46,171 bases of DNA from an uncultured Treponema sp. (GCA_947166355.1 CAMVDX010000019.1:1-46171), one strand, 5' to 3'. Counted from the stretch's first letter, positions 1 to 8,255 are shown. Made by a program: numbers and translations. Notes: a model not told the origin generated them from the sequence alone.

Positions 1-90
1 CGCGGCAGCCACAAAAAGAGTGTTTTTGTACCACGCCCCGCTCCCTCGCGCCAAGCTTACGTAAATCTTTTATAATGCGGAAACCATGGC
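1..90. repeat. Dispersed repeat arm, inverted copy at 5470-5550
   Basis: Positions 1-80 match the reverse complement of 5470-5550 with two visible mismatches. A third, more diverged copy lies at about 5574-5678 in the same orientation as this one. Shared landmarks are ccacaaaaag-gtg, tttttgtaccacg and ttataatgcgg. There is no coding potential. The element begins at the window edge, so its left end is not seen. Confidence 0.85.
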
Positions 91-95
91 TTTTT

Positions 96-123
96 GCTAA
101 TAGCTAATAGCTTATAGCTTATA
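96..123. repeat. Four tandem heptamers (gctaata x2, gcttata x2)
   Basis: Two copies of gctaata are followed directly by two of gcttata. The array lies about 45 nt before the methyltransferase start. It is a simple repeat that could vary in number by slippage. No function is visible. Confidence 0.7.
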
Positions 124-169
124 CCTTACTACTATAATTAAAAGATAAAAATACATATAATAAAAAAAT

Positions 170-1171
170 ATGGCGGAATTCATATCAACATTTATTACCG
201 GGTTTCAGTGTGTGGTGGAGAGTGACCTTACACAGCGGTTTCCAAAAATAAAAATACTTGGGCTTTATGATGGTCTTATTCATTACCGCTTTGACGGAGA
301 TTCGCGGGAGCTTGAAAAAATCATTTACTTTAATAATACCTTTTTTGTTCTTAAAAGCATGAAAGGGAAGGGACTGAATTTTAATTCTCTTGTAGGGTCT
401 GTCTGCTCTTCAAAAAATTATTTTCTGGTAAATAAAGGCAGTTTTAGAATCCGTTTTGTTCAGGAAAATCAGTTTGCTAAGGTAGATAAATCTCTTACAC
501 ACCGTGCAGAAGAATATGTTCTTGCAAATTCAAAACTTAAACTGGACAGACTTTCTCCTACAAATGAAATCTGGTTTTCAATACGGCGTGAAGGCTTTGC
601 ATTCTGCGGTGAACTTATAACCAAACGCGAATTTACAGAAAAAAATCTGAATAAGGGAGAGCTCCGGCCGGAAATTGCATATTTTCTCTGCTGCTTTGCA
701 GATGTTCAGCCTTCAGATATTATTTTAGAGCCTTTCTGCGGTTACGGTTCCATTCCGGTTCAGCTTGTAAAAAAGTTTCGTTTTCAAAAGCTTTACATAA
801 GTGATATAGAAGAAGAAAGACTTGAGCCTACAAAAGCCCGGAAGCAGATTGCTCAGGCGCCGGAAGGGCTTATAGATTGCCGCATGGCAGACGCGCTTTC
901 ACTGAATCATATAAATGACAACTCTATCAGCCTTATAATTTCAGATCCGCCGTGGGGCTTTTTCGAAGATATTGGTGATATTAATGAATTTTACAATAAA
1001 ATGTTTAAGTCTTTTTCTCGCGTACTTTCACCTGATGGCCGCATGGTAATTCTTTCTGCACGAAAAGAAGAGCTTGAACAGACAGCTTGTGCAAATGGTT
1101 TTAAAATAAAAAACAGCCTTCATACCCTTGTAAACGGTAAGAAGGCCTGTGTGTATTTAATCTGCCGATGA
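170..1171 (+). CDS. THUMP/TRM11-RlmL-like RNA methyltransferase
   Basis: Predicted SAM-dependent methyltransferase acting on RNA guanosine or adenine in the cytoplasm. The C-terminal half holds SAM-binding motif I (LEPFCGYGS, about residues 186-194) and catalytic motif IV (SDPPWGF, about 258-264). The preceding LRPEIAYFL stretch (about 165-173) is typical of the Trm11/Trm14/RlmL group. The N-terminal ~150 residues would hold a diverged THUMP-like RNA-binding region; this is inferred from the family layout, not from a clear motif. The ATG has no Shine-Dalgarno; a TATAAT at 156-161 ends 8 nt upstream, so the message may be leaderless. It is a single gene between repeats, followed by the convergent sppA. 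The substrate (tRNA or 23S rRNA) cannot be told from sequence alone. Confidence 0.8.
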   Translation: MAEFISTFITGFQCVVESDLTQRFPKIKILGLYDGLIHYRFDGDSRELEKIIYFNNTFFVLKSMKGKGLNFNSLVGSVCSSKNYFLVNKGSFRIRFVQENQFAKVDKSLTHRAEEYVLANSKLKLDRLSPTNEIWFSIRREGFAFCGELITKREFTEKNLNKGELRPEIAYFLCCFADVQPSDIILEPFCGYGSIPVQLVKKFRFQKLYISDIEEERLEPTKARKQIAQAPEGLIDCRMADALSLNHINDNSISLIISDPPWGFFEDIGDINEFYNKMFKSFSRVLSPDGRMVILSARKEELEQTACANGFKIKNSLHTLVNGKKACVYLICR

Positions 1172-1207
1172 TGGAGCGCTGCACTCGCAATGACGGAAGA
1201 GTTTGCT

Positions 1208-2227
1208 TTACTGTGCCAGATACATCGGGGTGAATCTGTCGCTATTGTTGATAGATTTCATAACCTCTACAGGAACTCCGAGCTGAGCTGCAGCCTTAGC
1301 ATTTTCAAGCTCTAAAGCTTTGCCTGTAACCATATCATAAAGAGTCTGCTTTCTCTGGTATTTATAGGTTATAACTTTAATGCCAGGTTTTTTAAGTTCA
1401 TTTTCAGCAAGTTCACGAAGCATGTTATCCCAAGAATCAATTGCGTCGATTAAGCGGTGTTCGAGAGCCTGCTTTGCAGTGTAAAGCCTTCCATCAGAAA
1501 GCTTGCAGCAGGTGTTATACTGAATGCCACGGCTCTTTGCAACAATAGATACAAACTGGTCATAACATTCATCACACATTGCCTGCATAATGGCTTTCTG
1601 TTCGTCTGTGAACGGTTCGTTGTAATTCATCATATTTTTGTTTGCACCAGAATGAATTGTTGTAGACTTAATGCCAAGTCTTTCAAATAAACCTGTTAAG
1701 TCAAAGGATTCTCCCATAATTACACCGATACAACCGGTAAGTGTATTGCGGTTTGCATAAATCTTGTTTGCTGCACAGGAAATATAATAGCCGCCAGAAG
1801 CTGCCATAGAGCCCTGGTAAACATAAACAGGTCTGCCTGTAGTGCGGTAATCCTGAAGGGCAAGATATACTTCATCAGCCTGGTAAACAGCACCGCCCGG
1901 AGAGTTGATGAAAACTGCAAGAGCAGAGTTCTTATCATTTTCCTTAAGAGCTCTAATTGTATTCATAAGCCATTTCTGATTATAACTTACGTTTGCTTCT
2001 GAAATAGTGCCTTCAATATAAAGAGCTGCAATAAACTGGTTCTTATAAGTTTTTGCGGCAACAGGGTCATAAGAATCAGAATCTTCTGCAACACGATAAG
2101 TATCAGTGGTTGAATTTCTTAAATTATCTTTAATAAATGAGCTGCGGATTGTGTATAACGTATAGCCTGCAATAAAAATCAGAAAAATGATTAATACAAA
2201 TAAGCCTGATTTTGTTGATTTTTTCAT
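1208..2227 (-). CDS. sppA: Signal peptide peptidase SppA, short form (family S49)
   Basis: Membrane-anchored serine protease that degrades signal peptides left in the inner membrane after secretion. One N-terminal transmembrane helix (about residues 8-26) is followed by the ClpP-like S49 domain. The nucleophile is Ser144 in MAASGG and the probable general base is Lys197 in SGANKN; their spacing of 53 fits the Ser/Lys dyad of short Bacillus-type SppA. The 339-residue length suits that single-domain form rather than the ~600-residue E. coli protein. Its ATG overlaps the stop of the upstream DUF975 gene by 4 nt (ATGA), so the two are translationally coupled. The 3' end lies close to a fragment of the cgcaatgacgg repeat at about 1183-1196. 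Confidence 0.93.
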   Translation of the reverse strand: MKKSTKSGLFVLIIFLIFIAGYTLYTIRSSFIKDNLRNSTTDTYRVAEDSDSYDPVAAKTYKNQFIAALYIEGTISEANVSYNQKWLMNTIRALKENDKNSALAVFINSPGGAVYQADEVYLALQDYRTTGRPVYVYQGSMAASGGYYISCAANKIYANRNTLTGCIGVIMGESFDLTGLFERLGIKSTTIHSGANKNMMNYNEPFTDEQKAIMQAMCDECYDQFVSIVAKSRGIQYNTCCKLSDGRLYTAKQALEHRLIDAIDSWDNMLRELAENELKKPGIKVITYKYQRKQTLYDMVTGKALELENAKAAAQLGVPVEVMKSINNSDRFTPMYLAQ

Positions 2228-2937
2228 TCAGATAAATCCTCCGGTTTGATTCTGCCTGTTTCAAGAGCTTCTTTTATAAGTGCGTGATAGGCATTTGTAT
2301 AAGTCATGTTCTTGTATGGAGAAAGCCAGAGTTCAAGAATTCCAAGAGTGAGGACTGCAAGAATATCCCAGCCGATAAAGCTAAGGTACATTACAAATAA
2401 ATCCCATTTATGTCCCCTTGTAATTTCTATACTGATGCGCATGGCCTTTGTTACAGAAAGTTCTTTGTATTCTACAAGGAGATAGAACATCTGAGAGTAT
2501 GCAATAGTCTTTATAATTCCCGGAATAATAAGCAGAAGTGTCCAGAGGAATACCCAGAGAATCTGCCAGAGAATACCGAGAATAGCGCGTGCCCAGTTAT
2601 TAAAGCCTTCAATAAAATCTCCAAAGTTTACCGGTTCCGGTGAGCGGGACATTTTAAGATAAAGATTGATGGTTGCAACTTCAAGAATTGCGCTGACGAT
2701 AGACTGAATTAAGGTAGTTATAAAAGAGCCGTGTACATTCTGAACTGCATTATAAGCTGCATTCAGGTCACCTGTAAAAAGCGCATAAAAGTATCCGCTT
2801 CTTGAAAGCTGCAATAAATCCGGCAGGGAAAAAATATTCATTATGATAGCAACAAATATTGTAACCAGGATAGGTGTACCCCAGCGACCAGAGAGCTGAG
2901 TCTTTGCAAAGCTCTTGTACTTTTTTCGTTCAAACAT
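2224..2937 (-). CDS. DUF975 family integral membrane protein
   Basis: A 237-residue polytopic inner-membrane protein of the DUF975 family, whose function is not established. Hydrophobic segments lie at about residues 21-38, 75-95, 113-150 and 178-205. The N-terminal FAKTQLSGRWGTPILV stretch resembles the usual start of DUF975 proteins. A good ribosome site (ttggagataaatt before ATG) supports the start. It is the first gene of a two-gene unit with sppA, overlapping it by 4 nt, so it may act in membrane protein quality control or simply share expression. Transcription probably starts in the 160-bp divergent region shared with the dihydrouridine synthase. Confidence 0.8.
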   Translation of the reverse strand: MFERKKYKSFAKTQLSGRWGTPILVTIFVAIIMNIFSLPDLLQLSRSGYFYALFTGDLNAAYNAVQNVHGSFITTLIQSIVSAILEVATINLYLKMSRSPEPVNFGDFIEGFNNWARAILGILWQILWVFLWTLLLIIPGIIKTIAYSQMFYLLVEYKELSVTKAMRISIEITRGHKWDLFVMYLSFIGWDILAVLTLGILELWLSPYKNMTYTNAYHALIKEALETGRIKPEDLSE

Positions 2938-3008
2938 AATTTATCTCCAATTTGTTTTTTTTTGTTTTATAATGATAATACTAAATACAGGATATTTCAA
3001 AGGATTTT

Positions 3009-3017
3009 TGATATAAT
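3009..3017 (+). promoter_or_regulatory. Extended -10 promoter for the dus-pilZ unit
   Basis: The sequence tgatataat is a perfect TATAAT with an extended TGn motif, in the divergent gap about 80 nt before the dihydrouridine synthase ATG. No convincing -35 hexamer is seen, as is common for extended -10 promoters. On the other strand the same gap must drive the DUF975-sppA pair. Confidence 0.5.
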
Positions 3018-3097
3018 AAATAAAAATATTTCTGCGATATATGGAAATGACAGAATACGGTAATATTAAAATACGGGCATAACAGAAGGCGAAAAAT

Positions 3098-4081
3098 ATG
3101 AAATTAATCTGCGGACCTATGGCAACTATTTCACATCCGGCATTTAGAATTCTTGTGGAACGCTTTGGCGGCTGCGATGAATACTTTACAGAAATGATAA
3201 ATGCCGGAAGTCTCTTAAATTTTGGTCCATTTGAAAAGTTTTATATAGATTCTACTCCCTGCCCGGAAAAGATAGTCTGGCAGCTTACTGGAACCGATGA
3301 AGAGCGAATGAAAGAAGCGGCTGTACGGCTTGCAGAACTCCCCGGAATTGGTGTAGATATAAATATGGGCTGTTCTGCTCCTGATATCTATAAAACCGGA
3401 GCCGGCATAGGCTGGATGCTTAAAGACCGCTCAGAAACAGAAAATATGGTAAAAGCTGTCCGTTCTGTTATTCCGTCTGGGCGGAGACTCAGCGTTAAGC
3501 TTAGGCTTGGAGATGAGAATTTTACAGAGGATGATTTTTTCAGCTTTTGTGATATGCTTGTGAATTGCGGTGTTGAGCTTTTGACACTTCATCCACGGAC
3601 AAAAAAAGAAAAGCTTGCAAGACCTCCACGTTACCAGTTCTGCCAGAAGCTTGCGGAACGGTATAAAGCTGGCGCTCAGGGAAGCCGGACGATTCCTGTT
3701 TATCTGAACGGAAACGTTAAGGACAAGGCTTCTTTTGATTATGCTGCTGCGTCATGCCCTGATTGTGCGGGAGTTATGATTTCTCGTGCGGCAGTTATAA
3801 AGCCCTGGATTTTTAAAGAGGTGTTGCAGGGTTATCACAATAATATTAATATGGAAGAAATATGTTTTTCCTATGTTGATTTAATAGAAAAATATCAGCC
3901 AAAGGAATTCTGGAAAACAAGGTTGCAGAGATTTTTTACATATTTCTGTATGAATTTCAGTTTTGCCCATTATGCGCAGACTCAGTTTATAAACGCAGCA
4001 GACAAAGGTAATGAAGAGCTTCGACAGGCGATAAAAGATTTTTTTGAAAAATGTCCCGAAGAAAGAATAAAAAGTGTATAA
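3098..4081 (+). CDS. dus: tRNA-dihydrouridine synthase
   Basis: FMN-dependent enzyme that reduces uridine to dihydrouridine in tRNA loops. It has the TIM-barrel start (MKLICGPMATISHPAFR), the GVDINMGCSAP motif with catalytic Cys92, and a late NGNVKD motif typical of the family. In most Dus proteins the cysteine motif reads NxGCP; here it is NMGCSAP with the Pro displaced by two residues. The length of 327 residues is normal. The gap to the PilZ-domain gene is 23 nt, so the two are likely co-transcribed. Which of the DusA, B or C positions it modifies cannot be decided from sequence alone. Confidence 0.9.
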   Translation: MKLICGPMATISHPAFRILVERFGGCDEYFTEMINAGSLLNFGPFEKFYIDSTPCPEKIVWQLTGTDEERMKEAAVRLAELPGIGVDINMGCSAPDIYKTGAGIGWMLKDRSETENMVKAVRSVIPSGRRLSVKLRLGDENFTEDDFFSFCDMLVNCGVELLTLHPRTKKEKLARPPRYQFCQKLAERYKAGAQGSRTIPVYLNGNVKDKASFDYAAASCPDCAGVMISRAAVIKPWIFKEVLQGYHNNINMEEICFSYVDLIEKYQPKEFWKTRLQRFFTYFCMNFSFAHYAQTQFINAADKGNEELRQAIKDFFEKCPEERIKSV

Positions 4082-4104
4082 TATAATTAGGATGAGAATA
4101 TAAT

Positions 4105-5421
4105 ATGAGTGAAAGTGAATTGCCAGAAGAAAAAATAGAACAGGAAGAAGTACAGGATTCTCAGATGTCTCAGGAAACAGGAGAGGTTAAGCAAACTGAG
4201 GAAGCTCAGAAATCTCAGGAAAACTCAGAGGCTGGAAAAGTTGAAGAATCTCATGAAAAACTGTCTGCTGAAGAAATTCAGGATAAGGCAGAGGAAAAGG
4301 CAGCCGCAGAACAGGAAACCGCAAAACCTGTTATTCAGGTTCCTCTTGCTCCACGTTGTGAAAACCCGATTATCGGTAGAAAAGTATTCTTTGTAAATCC
4401 TCCTCTATATGTTGAAAACTATCTTCAGCCGGAATTAATGCAGCATGAATATGAAGCCTATATTATTAAGGATTATAAATATACCAAGAATGCTTTAAGA
4501 TTGTTTCCGGATGCGCTCTGCTTTATTTTTATTGATGATGAAATGAGCTATGACGGCTGGTTTAATTATATTCTGTCTTTCCAGCAGGATGAAAAATTAA
4601 AAACAATTTTCGTCGGTTTGATGTCTGCCATGATTCCGCAGCAAAAACGAGAAAGATTTATGATGAACCTTTCTCTGCCCGGCGGATTTATAATGCTTAA
4701 TGAAGTAAAAGGTTCCGCATTAATAGAAAATGTAATTGGAATTCTTGAGTTAAACGGGGCAAAAGGAAAACGAAAATATATACGCCTTGATTGCGATGAA
4801 AACATTATTATTAATGGTTATTTTGCAAATCAAACACAGCTGCTGCAGGTTTCTATAGCAAATCTTTCATCTGTTGGCTTTACCTGTTATTTTCCTAAAA
4901 GCTATGGCTCGGTTCTTGTGAAAAATATGATTGTTCCAAGCTTTTCTATTACTCTTGGAAGACGTTCCATTGCAACTCCATCAGTAGTTTTTGATGTAAA
5001 AGCTCTTAATAACAATACTTACTTTGCAGTTCTGCTTTTCTTAAAACAGGTGGGGGCAGAAGACAGAAAAGTAATAAAGAGTTTTATTTTCGAATATATG
5101 GAAAAGAGAGTAGATAATCTGATTTATGCAGATCCACCAGATATAGATGATTATTTAGGTAAAGCTTCAGACGAGGCAGAGGCTGAAAATGAAAAAGCTT
5201 CGGAAGGTGAAAAGAAAGAAGAACTCAAAACAGATTCTAAATCTGAATCTAAATCTGATGATGCAAAAAAAGAAGAGTCTGTAGATGAAGTTGAAGAAAT
5301 TGAGGAAGCAGAGGAAGTAGAAGAAACAGAAAAAACTGAAAAGACTGAAGAGGCAGAAAAAGCAGAAAAAGTTGAAGAAACTGAGGTAGAAAAGAAGACA
5401 GACGAAGAAGTAGAAGAATAG
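4105..5421 (+). CDS. PilZ-domain protein with pseudo-receiver-like domain and acidic tails
   Basis: Probable cyclic-di-GMP receptor. A Glu/Gln/Lys-rich disordered N-terminus (residues 1-75) precedes a globular alpha/beta region (about 90-215) that looks like a response-regulator receiver without phosphorylation motifs. A PilZ domain follows (about 220-330), with the c-di-GMP signature RKYIR at 223-227 and NLSSVG at 253-258. The C-terminal ~85 residues are very rich in Glu and Lys, with imperfect repeats of the type EEAEEVEETEKTEK. No signal peptide is seen, so it is cytoplasmic. It lies 23 nt after dus. In treponemes PilZ proteins are linked to motility and virulence; the role here is inferred. 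The stop codon abuts the palindromic repeat that follows. Confidence 0.75.
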   Translation: MSESELPEEKIEQEEVQDSQMSQETGEVKQTEEAQKSQENSEAGKVEESHEKLSAEEIQDKAEEKAAAEQETAKPVIQVPLAPRCENPIIGRKVFFVNPPLYVENYLQPELMQHEYEAYIIKDYKYTKNALRLFPDALCFIFIDDEMSYDGWFNYILSFQQDEKLKTIFVGLMSAMIPQQKRERFMMNLSLPGGFIMLNEVKGSALIENVIGILELNGAKGKRKYIRLDCDENIIINGYFANQTQLLQVSIANLSSVGFTCYFPKSYGSVLVKNMIVPSFSITLGRRSIATPSVVFDVKALNNNTYFAVLLFLKQVGAEDRKVIKSFIFEYMEKRVDNLIYADPPDIDDYLGKASDEAEAENEKASEGEKKEELKTDSKSESKSDDAKKEESVDEVEEIEEAEEVEETEKTEKTEEAEKAEKVEETEVEKKTDEEVEE

Positions 5422-5704
5422 ATTGCGTCGCTACGCTCGCAATGACGTCGTTGCGAGGAGCGCAGGGCTTCCGCATTATAAAAGATTTACGTAATCTTGG
5501 CGCGAGGAAGCGGGGCGTGGTACAAAAACACTCTTTTTGTGGCTGCCGCGTAAGCGGCAGGTGTAATAGTTTCTATACCACAAAAAGCGTGTAGCGCATT
5601 ATTGCGCGGTTTTGTACCACGAAGCCGCGACCGGAAGCCATGTTTTCACAAATTCGTTTTATAATGCGGAAGCCCTGGCGAGGAGCGAAGCGACGAAGCA
5701 ATCC
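5421..5704. repeat. 284-bp nested palindromic repeat element
   Basis: The ends are inverted: gattgcgtcgctacgctcgc at the left pairs with gcgaggagcgaagcgacgaa plus gcaatc at the right. Inside lie two inverted copies (about 5470-5550 and 5574-5678) of the 85-bp arm also present at 1-90. The centre is a short AT-rich spacer at about 5551-5573. There is no transposase and no credible ORF. The terminal motif (cattgcgag...gaagcaatcc) recurs at 24347-24485. It is a MITE- or REP-like element filling most of the 409-bp gap between the PilZ gene and glyS. Confidence 0.8.
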
Positions 5705-5830
5705 ATTTGCATACAATCTCTTTTTATGATAATCTCACATTTACAACTTAAAAGCCATTGGCGGCCTTACCCGGTGCGTCGTGGCGAAAAAATCAAAAAC
5801 GGCCCACGCCAGAGTCGTAAGGAGATATAA
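5705..5830 (+). promoter_or_regulatory. Leader region of glycyl-tRNA synthetase gene
   Basis: About 125 nt lie between the repeat element and the glyS ATG. The last 75 nt are GC-richer than the flanks and can form a stem closed by cttac (about 5766) and gtaag (about 5818), which would bring the structure next to the strong aaggagatataa ribosome site. No T-box specifier or antiterminator sequence is recognisable. Regulation by leader structure is only a possibility. Confidence 0.3.
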
Positions 5831-7312
5831 ATGGCAAATACTAATGACACACACGCATGTACCTTAGACAAAATCATCAGCTTGTGTAAGAGAAGAGGCT
5901 TTGTATATCAGGCTTCAGAAATCTACGGAGGTCAGGCAGGTGCATGGGACTACGGTCCACTCGGTGTAGAATTCAAAAGAAATATTCAGAATGAATGGTG
6001 GCACTACATGACTCAGCTGCACGATGATGTAGTTGGTCTTGATTCTGCAATCTTCCAGCATCACACAACCTGGAAGGCTTCTGGTCACGTTGATCACTTT
6101 AGTGACCCTATGGTTGACTGTATTGAATGTAATGCACGCCACCGCGCAGATAAATTAATCGAAGACTTTATTGCAGCTAATCCTGATGTAAACCCAGGAA
6201 AGCCTGTTGATACAATGACTCACGATGAAATGAAAGCTTTCATTGATGCAAATATCAACTGTCCTACATGTGGAAGCAAAAACCGCAAGTATACAGCCGT
6301 TCGCGAGTTCAACCTTATGTTCAAAACATATCAGGGACCAATCGCAGACGACAGCCATTTGATTTATCTCCGTCCTGAAACTTGTCAGGGTATCTTTACA
6401 GACTTTAAGAACATTGTTCAGTCTAACCGTATGAAGGTACCATTTGGTGTTGCTCAGGTTGGTAAATCTTTCCGTAACGAAATCATCTTTAAGAACTTTA
6501 TTTTCCGTACCTGCGAATTTGAACAGATGGAAATGGAATATTTCTGTAAGCCTGGTACAGAAGACGAAACCTTTGACCGCTGGAGAAAAGACCGCTGGCA
6601 GTTCTACTTAAAGTACGGTATTCCGGAAAAGCAGCTCAAGTGGCACCACCACGACAAGCTTGCTCACTATGCAAAAGACGCTTACGATATTACATACAAC
6701 TTCCCGATCGGATTTGAAGAGATTGAAGGTATTCACAGCCGTACAGACTTTGACCTTTCTCAGCATCAGACATACTCAAAGAAGGATATGTCTTATATTG
6801 ATCAGGAAGATGGAAACAAGAAATACATTCCTTATGTAATTGAAACTTCTGCCGGTTTGAACAGAAACTTCCTTATGTTCCTTTGCGAAGCATACGAAGA
6901 ACAGAACGTTGCAAAGGCTGGCGAACCAGAGGACTACAGAACAGTACTTCACCTGGACCCACGTCTTGCACCAATCACAGTTGCAGTTTTGCCTTTGATG
7001 AAGAAGGACGGACTTGCAGAAAAAGCAAAAGAAATCCAGCACATGCTCAAGGAAGACTTTGTAACAGACTATGATACTTCTGGAACAGTAGGTAAGCGCT
7101 ACCGCCGCCAGGATGAAGTTGGAACTCCATTCTGTGTAACAGTAGACTACGATACAATTCAGGAAAAGAAAGAAGACGGCACTCCAAACGAGCTTTACAA
7201 TACAGTAACAGTACGTTACCGTGACTCAATGGAGCAGGAACGTGTTGCACTCGATGACCTTGTTTTCTTCATCCAGAAAGCAATAAAGCAGTATAAGCCG
7301 GTAATCAGATAA
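5831..7312 (+). CDS. glyS: Glycine--tRNA ligase, single-chain dimeric type
   Basis: Class II aminoacyl-tRNA synthetase that charges tRNA-Gly. It is the one-chain (alpha2) form also found in archaea and eukaryotes, not the GlyQ/GlyS tetramer. Evidence: N-terminal RRGFVYQASEIYGG and AWDYGPLG, motif 2 region FRNEIIFKNFIFRTCEFEQMEME, and the C-terminal anticodon-binding domain from about residue 395. An insertion carries paired cysteines (C97/C100 and C144/C147) that probably bind zinc. The start has the best ribosome site in the window (aaggagatataa then ATG), and codon choice appears more biased than in neighbours, as expected for a highly expressed gene. The length of 493 residues is usual. 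Confidence 0.95.
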   Translation: MANTNDTHACTLDKIISLCKRRGFVYQASEIYGGQAGAWDYGPLGVEFKRNIQNEWWHYMTQLHDDVVGLDSAIFQHHTTWKASGHVDHFSDPMVDCIECNARHRADKLIEDFIAANPDVNPGKPVDTMTHDEMKAFIDANINCPTCGSKNRKYTAVREFNLMFKTYQGPIADDSHLIYLRPETCQGIFTDFKNIVQSNRMKVPFGVAQVGKSFRNEIIFKNFIFRTCEFEQMEMEYFCKPGTEDETFDRWRKDRWQFYLKYGIPEKQLKWHHHDKLAHYAKDAYDITYNFPIGFEEIEGIHSRTDFDLSQHQTYSKKDMSYIDQEDGNKKYIPYVIETSAGLNRNFLMFLCEAYEEQNVAKAGEPEDYRTVLHLDPRLAPITVAVLPLMKKDGLAEKAKEIQHMLKEDFVTDYDTSGTVGKRYRRQDEVGTPFCVTVDYDTIQEKKEDGTPNELYNTVTVRYRDSMEQERVALDDLVFFIQKAIKQYKPVIR

Positions 7313-7316
7313 AAAA

Positions 7317-7454
7317 ATAAAATGCGGGTCCCAGCGACGGCAAAACCGAAAAAGTAATCCCCCAGGGTACCCCAGACTTCGCGATTTTGCTTCGCAAAAT
7401 CTTGGCGTAACCCTGGAACCCCCTTTTTCGTTTTGCCTGCGTCCCACATTTTCT
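7317..7454. repeat. Long imperfect hairpin with gattttgc-ttc-gcaaaatc tip
   Basis: The left arm (aaaatgcgggtccc, ggcaaaac, cgaaaaag) and right arm (ctttttcg, gttttgcc, gtcccacatttt) are reverse complements with small interruptions over about 135 bp. The tip at 7383-7401 is a perfect 8-bp stem with a ttc loop. It follows the glyS stop directly and could end its transcript by forming a large RNA hairpin followed by a T-rich run at 7450-7460. A related element with the same tip lies at 26280-26455. Confidence 0.8.
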
Positions 7455-7486
7455 TTTTTTATCAATTTCCCGTTAAAAGGAAAAAA

Positions 7487-8248
7487 ATGGAATACGTAAG
7501 GTTAGGAAAAACAGATTTATTGATTTCTCGTGTTGCCTTTGGTGCTATGAAGCTGACCGAGGCTGGTGGTGACGAAAATGTTGCACTGCTGGTTCGCAAG
7601 GCTTATGAGTCGGGAATAAATCTGTTTGATACATCGCGAAAAACTCCTGAGAGTGAAAAACTTCTTGGCGACGCTCTTTATGATATCAGGCGTAACGTAT
7701 TTCTTTCTACCACTACGGCAGCTAAAACTTCAGAAGAAATTAAACGAGACCTTGAAACAAGTCTTATGACACTTCACTGTGATTCTATAGATTTGTATCA
7801 GCTTGAAATTGAAAAATTTCTGCCATTGCCTGGTGGTGCAGATAAAATTTATGATACCCTTGCAGGTTTTAAAGAACAAAAAATGGCCGGCCATATTGGC
7901 ATAGTAACGACAAATCTTGAAACTGCTAAAAAAGCTGTGCTTTCTGATTGTTATGAAACAATTCAGTTTCCGTTCAGTATGATTAGCAGTGATGATACTG
8001 TTGAACTTGTGAAACTGTGTGAGGAGCATGATGTCGGTTTTGTTGCAATGCAACCTTTGTGTGGTGGCGTTATAGAGAATATTCCGCTTGCGTTTGGTTA
8101 TCTGCATCAGTATGAAAGCGTGCTTCCAATCTGGGGCATTAAAAATCAGGACGAATTAAATCAAATTTTATACTTTAATGAACACCCGCCTGTGATTGAT
8201 GAAAAATTCCACGAAGATGTAGAAAAAATCAGGATGTTTTTTAATTAA
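7487..8248 (+). CDS. Aldo/keto reductase-like protein lacking the catalytic tetrad
   Basis: The start has the AKR pattern (YVRLGKTDLLISRVAFGAMKL), then FDTS at residues 47-50, SEKLLGDAL, and IDLYQLE at 101-107, all matching the TIM-barrel AKR fold. Only the Asp of the tetrad (D48) is kept. By alignment with family motifs the Tyr position is T53, the Lys position is T76 and the His position is E107. It therefore probably lacks classical NADPH-dependent carbonyl reduction and may bind a ligand or regulate instead. The length of 253 residues is short for the family (about 280-330). The start at 7487 has a clear site (aaaaggaaaaa); an in-frame ATG upstream at 7433 lies inside the hairpin repeat and is rejected. 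Confidence 0.75.
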   Translation: MEYVRLGKTDLLISRVAFGAMKLTEAGGDENVALLVRKAYESGINLFDTSRKTPESEKLLGDALYDIRRNVFLSTTTAAKTSEEIKRDLETSLMTLHCDSIDLYQLEIEKFLPLPGGADKIYDTLAGFKEQKMAGHIGIVTTNLETAKKAVLSDCYETIQFPFSMISSDDTVELVKLCEEHDVGFVAMQPLCGGVIENIPLAFGYLHQYESVLPIWGIKNQDELNQILYFNEHPPVIDEKFHEDVEKIRMFFN

Positions 8249-8255
8249 TGAAGAG

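Noticed and set aside
5612..5830. 72-codon ORF before glyS
   Set aside because: It runs through the palindromic repeat (EATKQS-type repeat peptide) and has no ribosome site.
5705..5830. T-box leader for glyS
   Set aside because: No T-box antiterminator sequence or specifier loop was found; only a weak stem is seen.
7433..7486. Longer N-terminus for the AKR-like gene
   Set aside because: It falls in the right arm of the hairpin repeat; 7487 has aaaagg and the family start.
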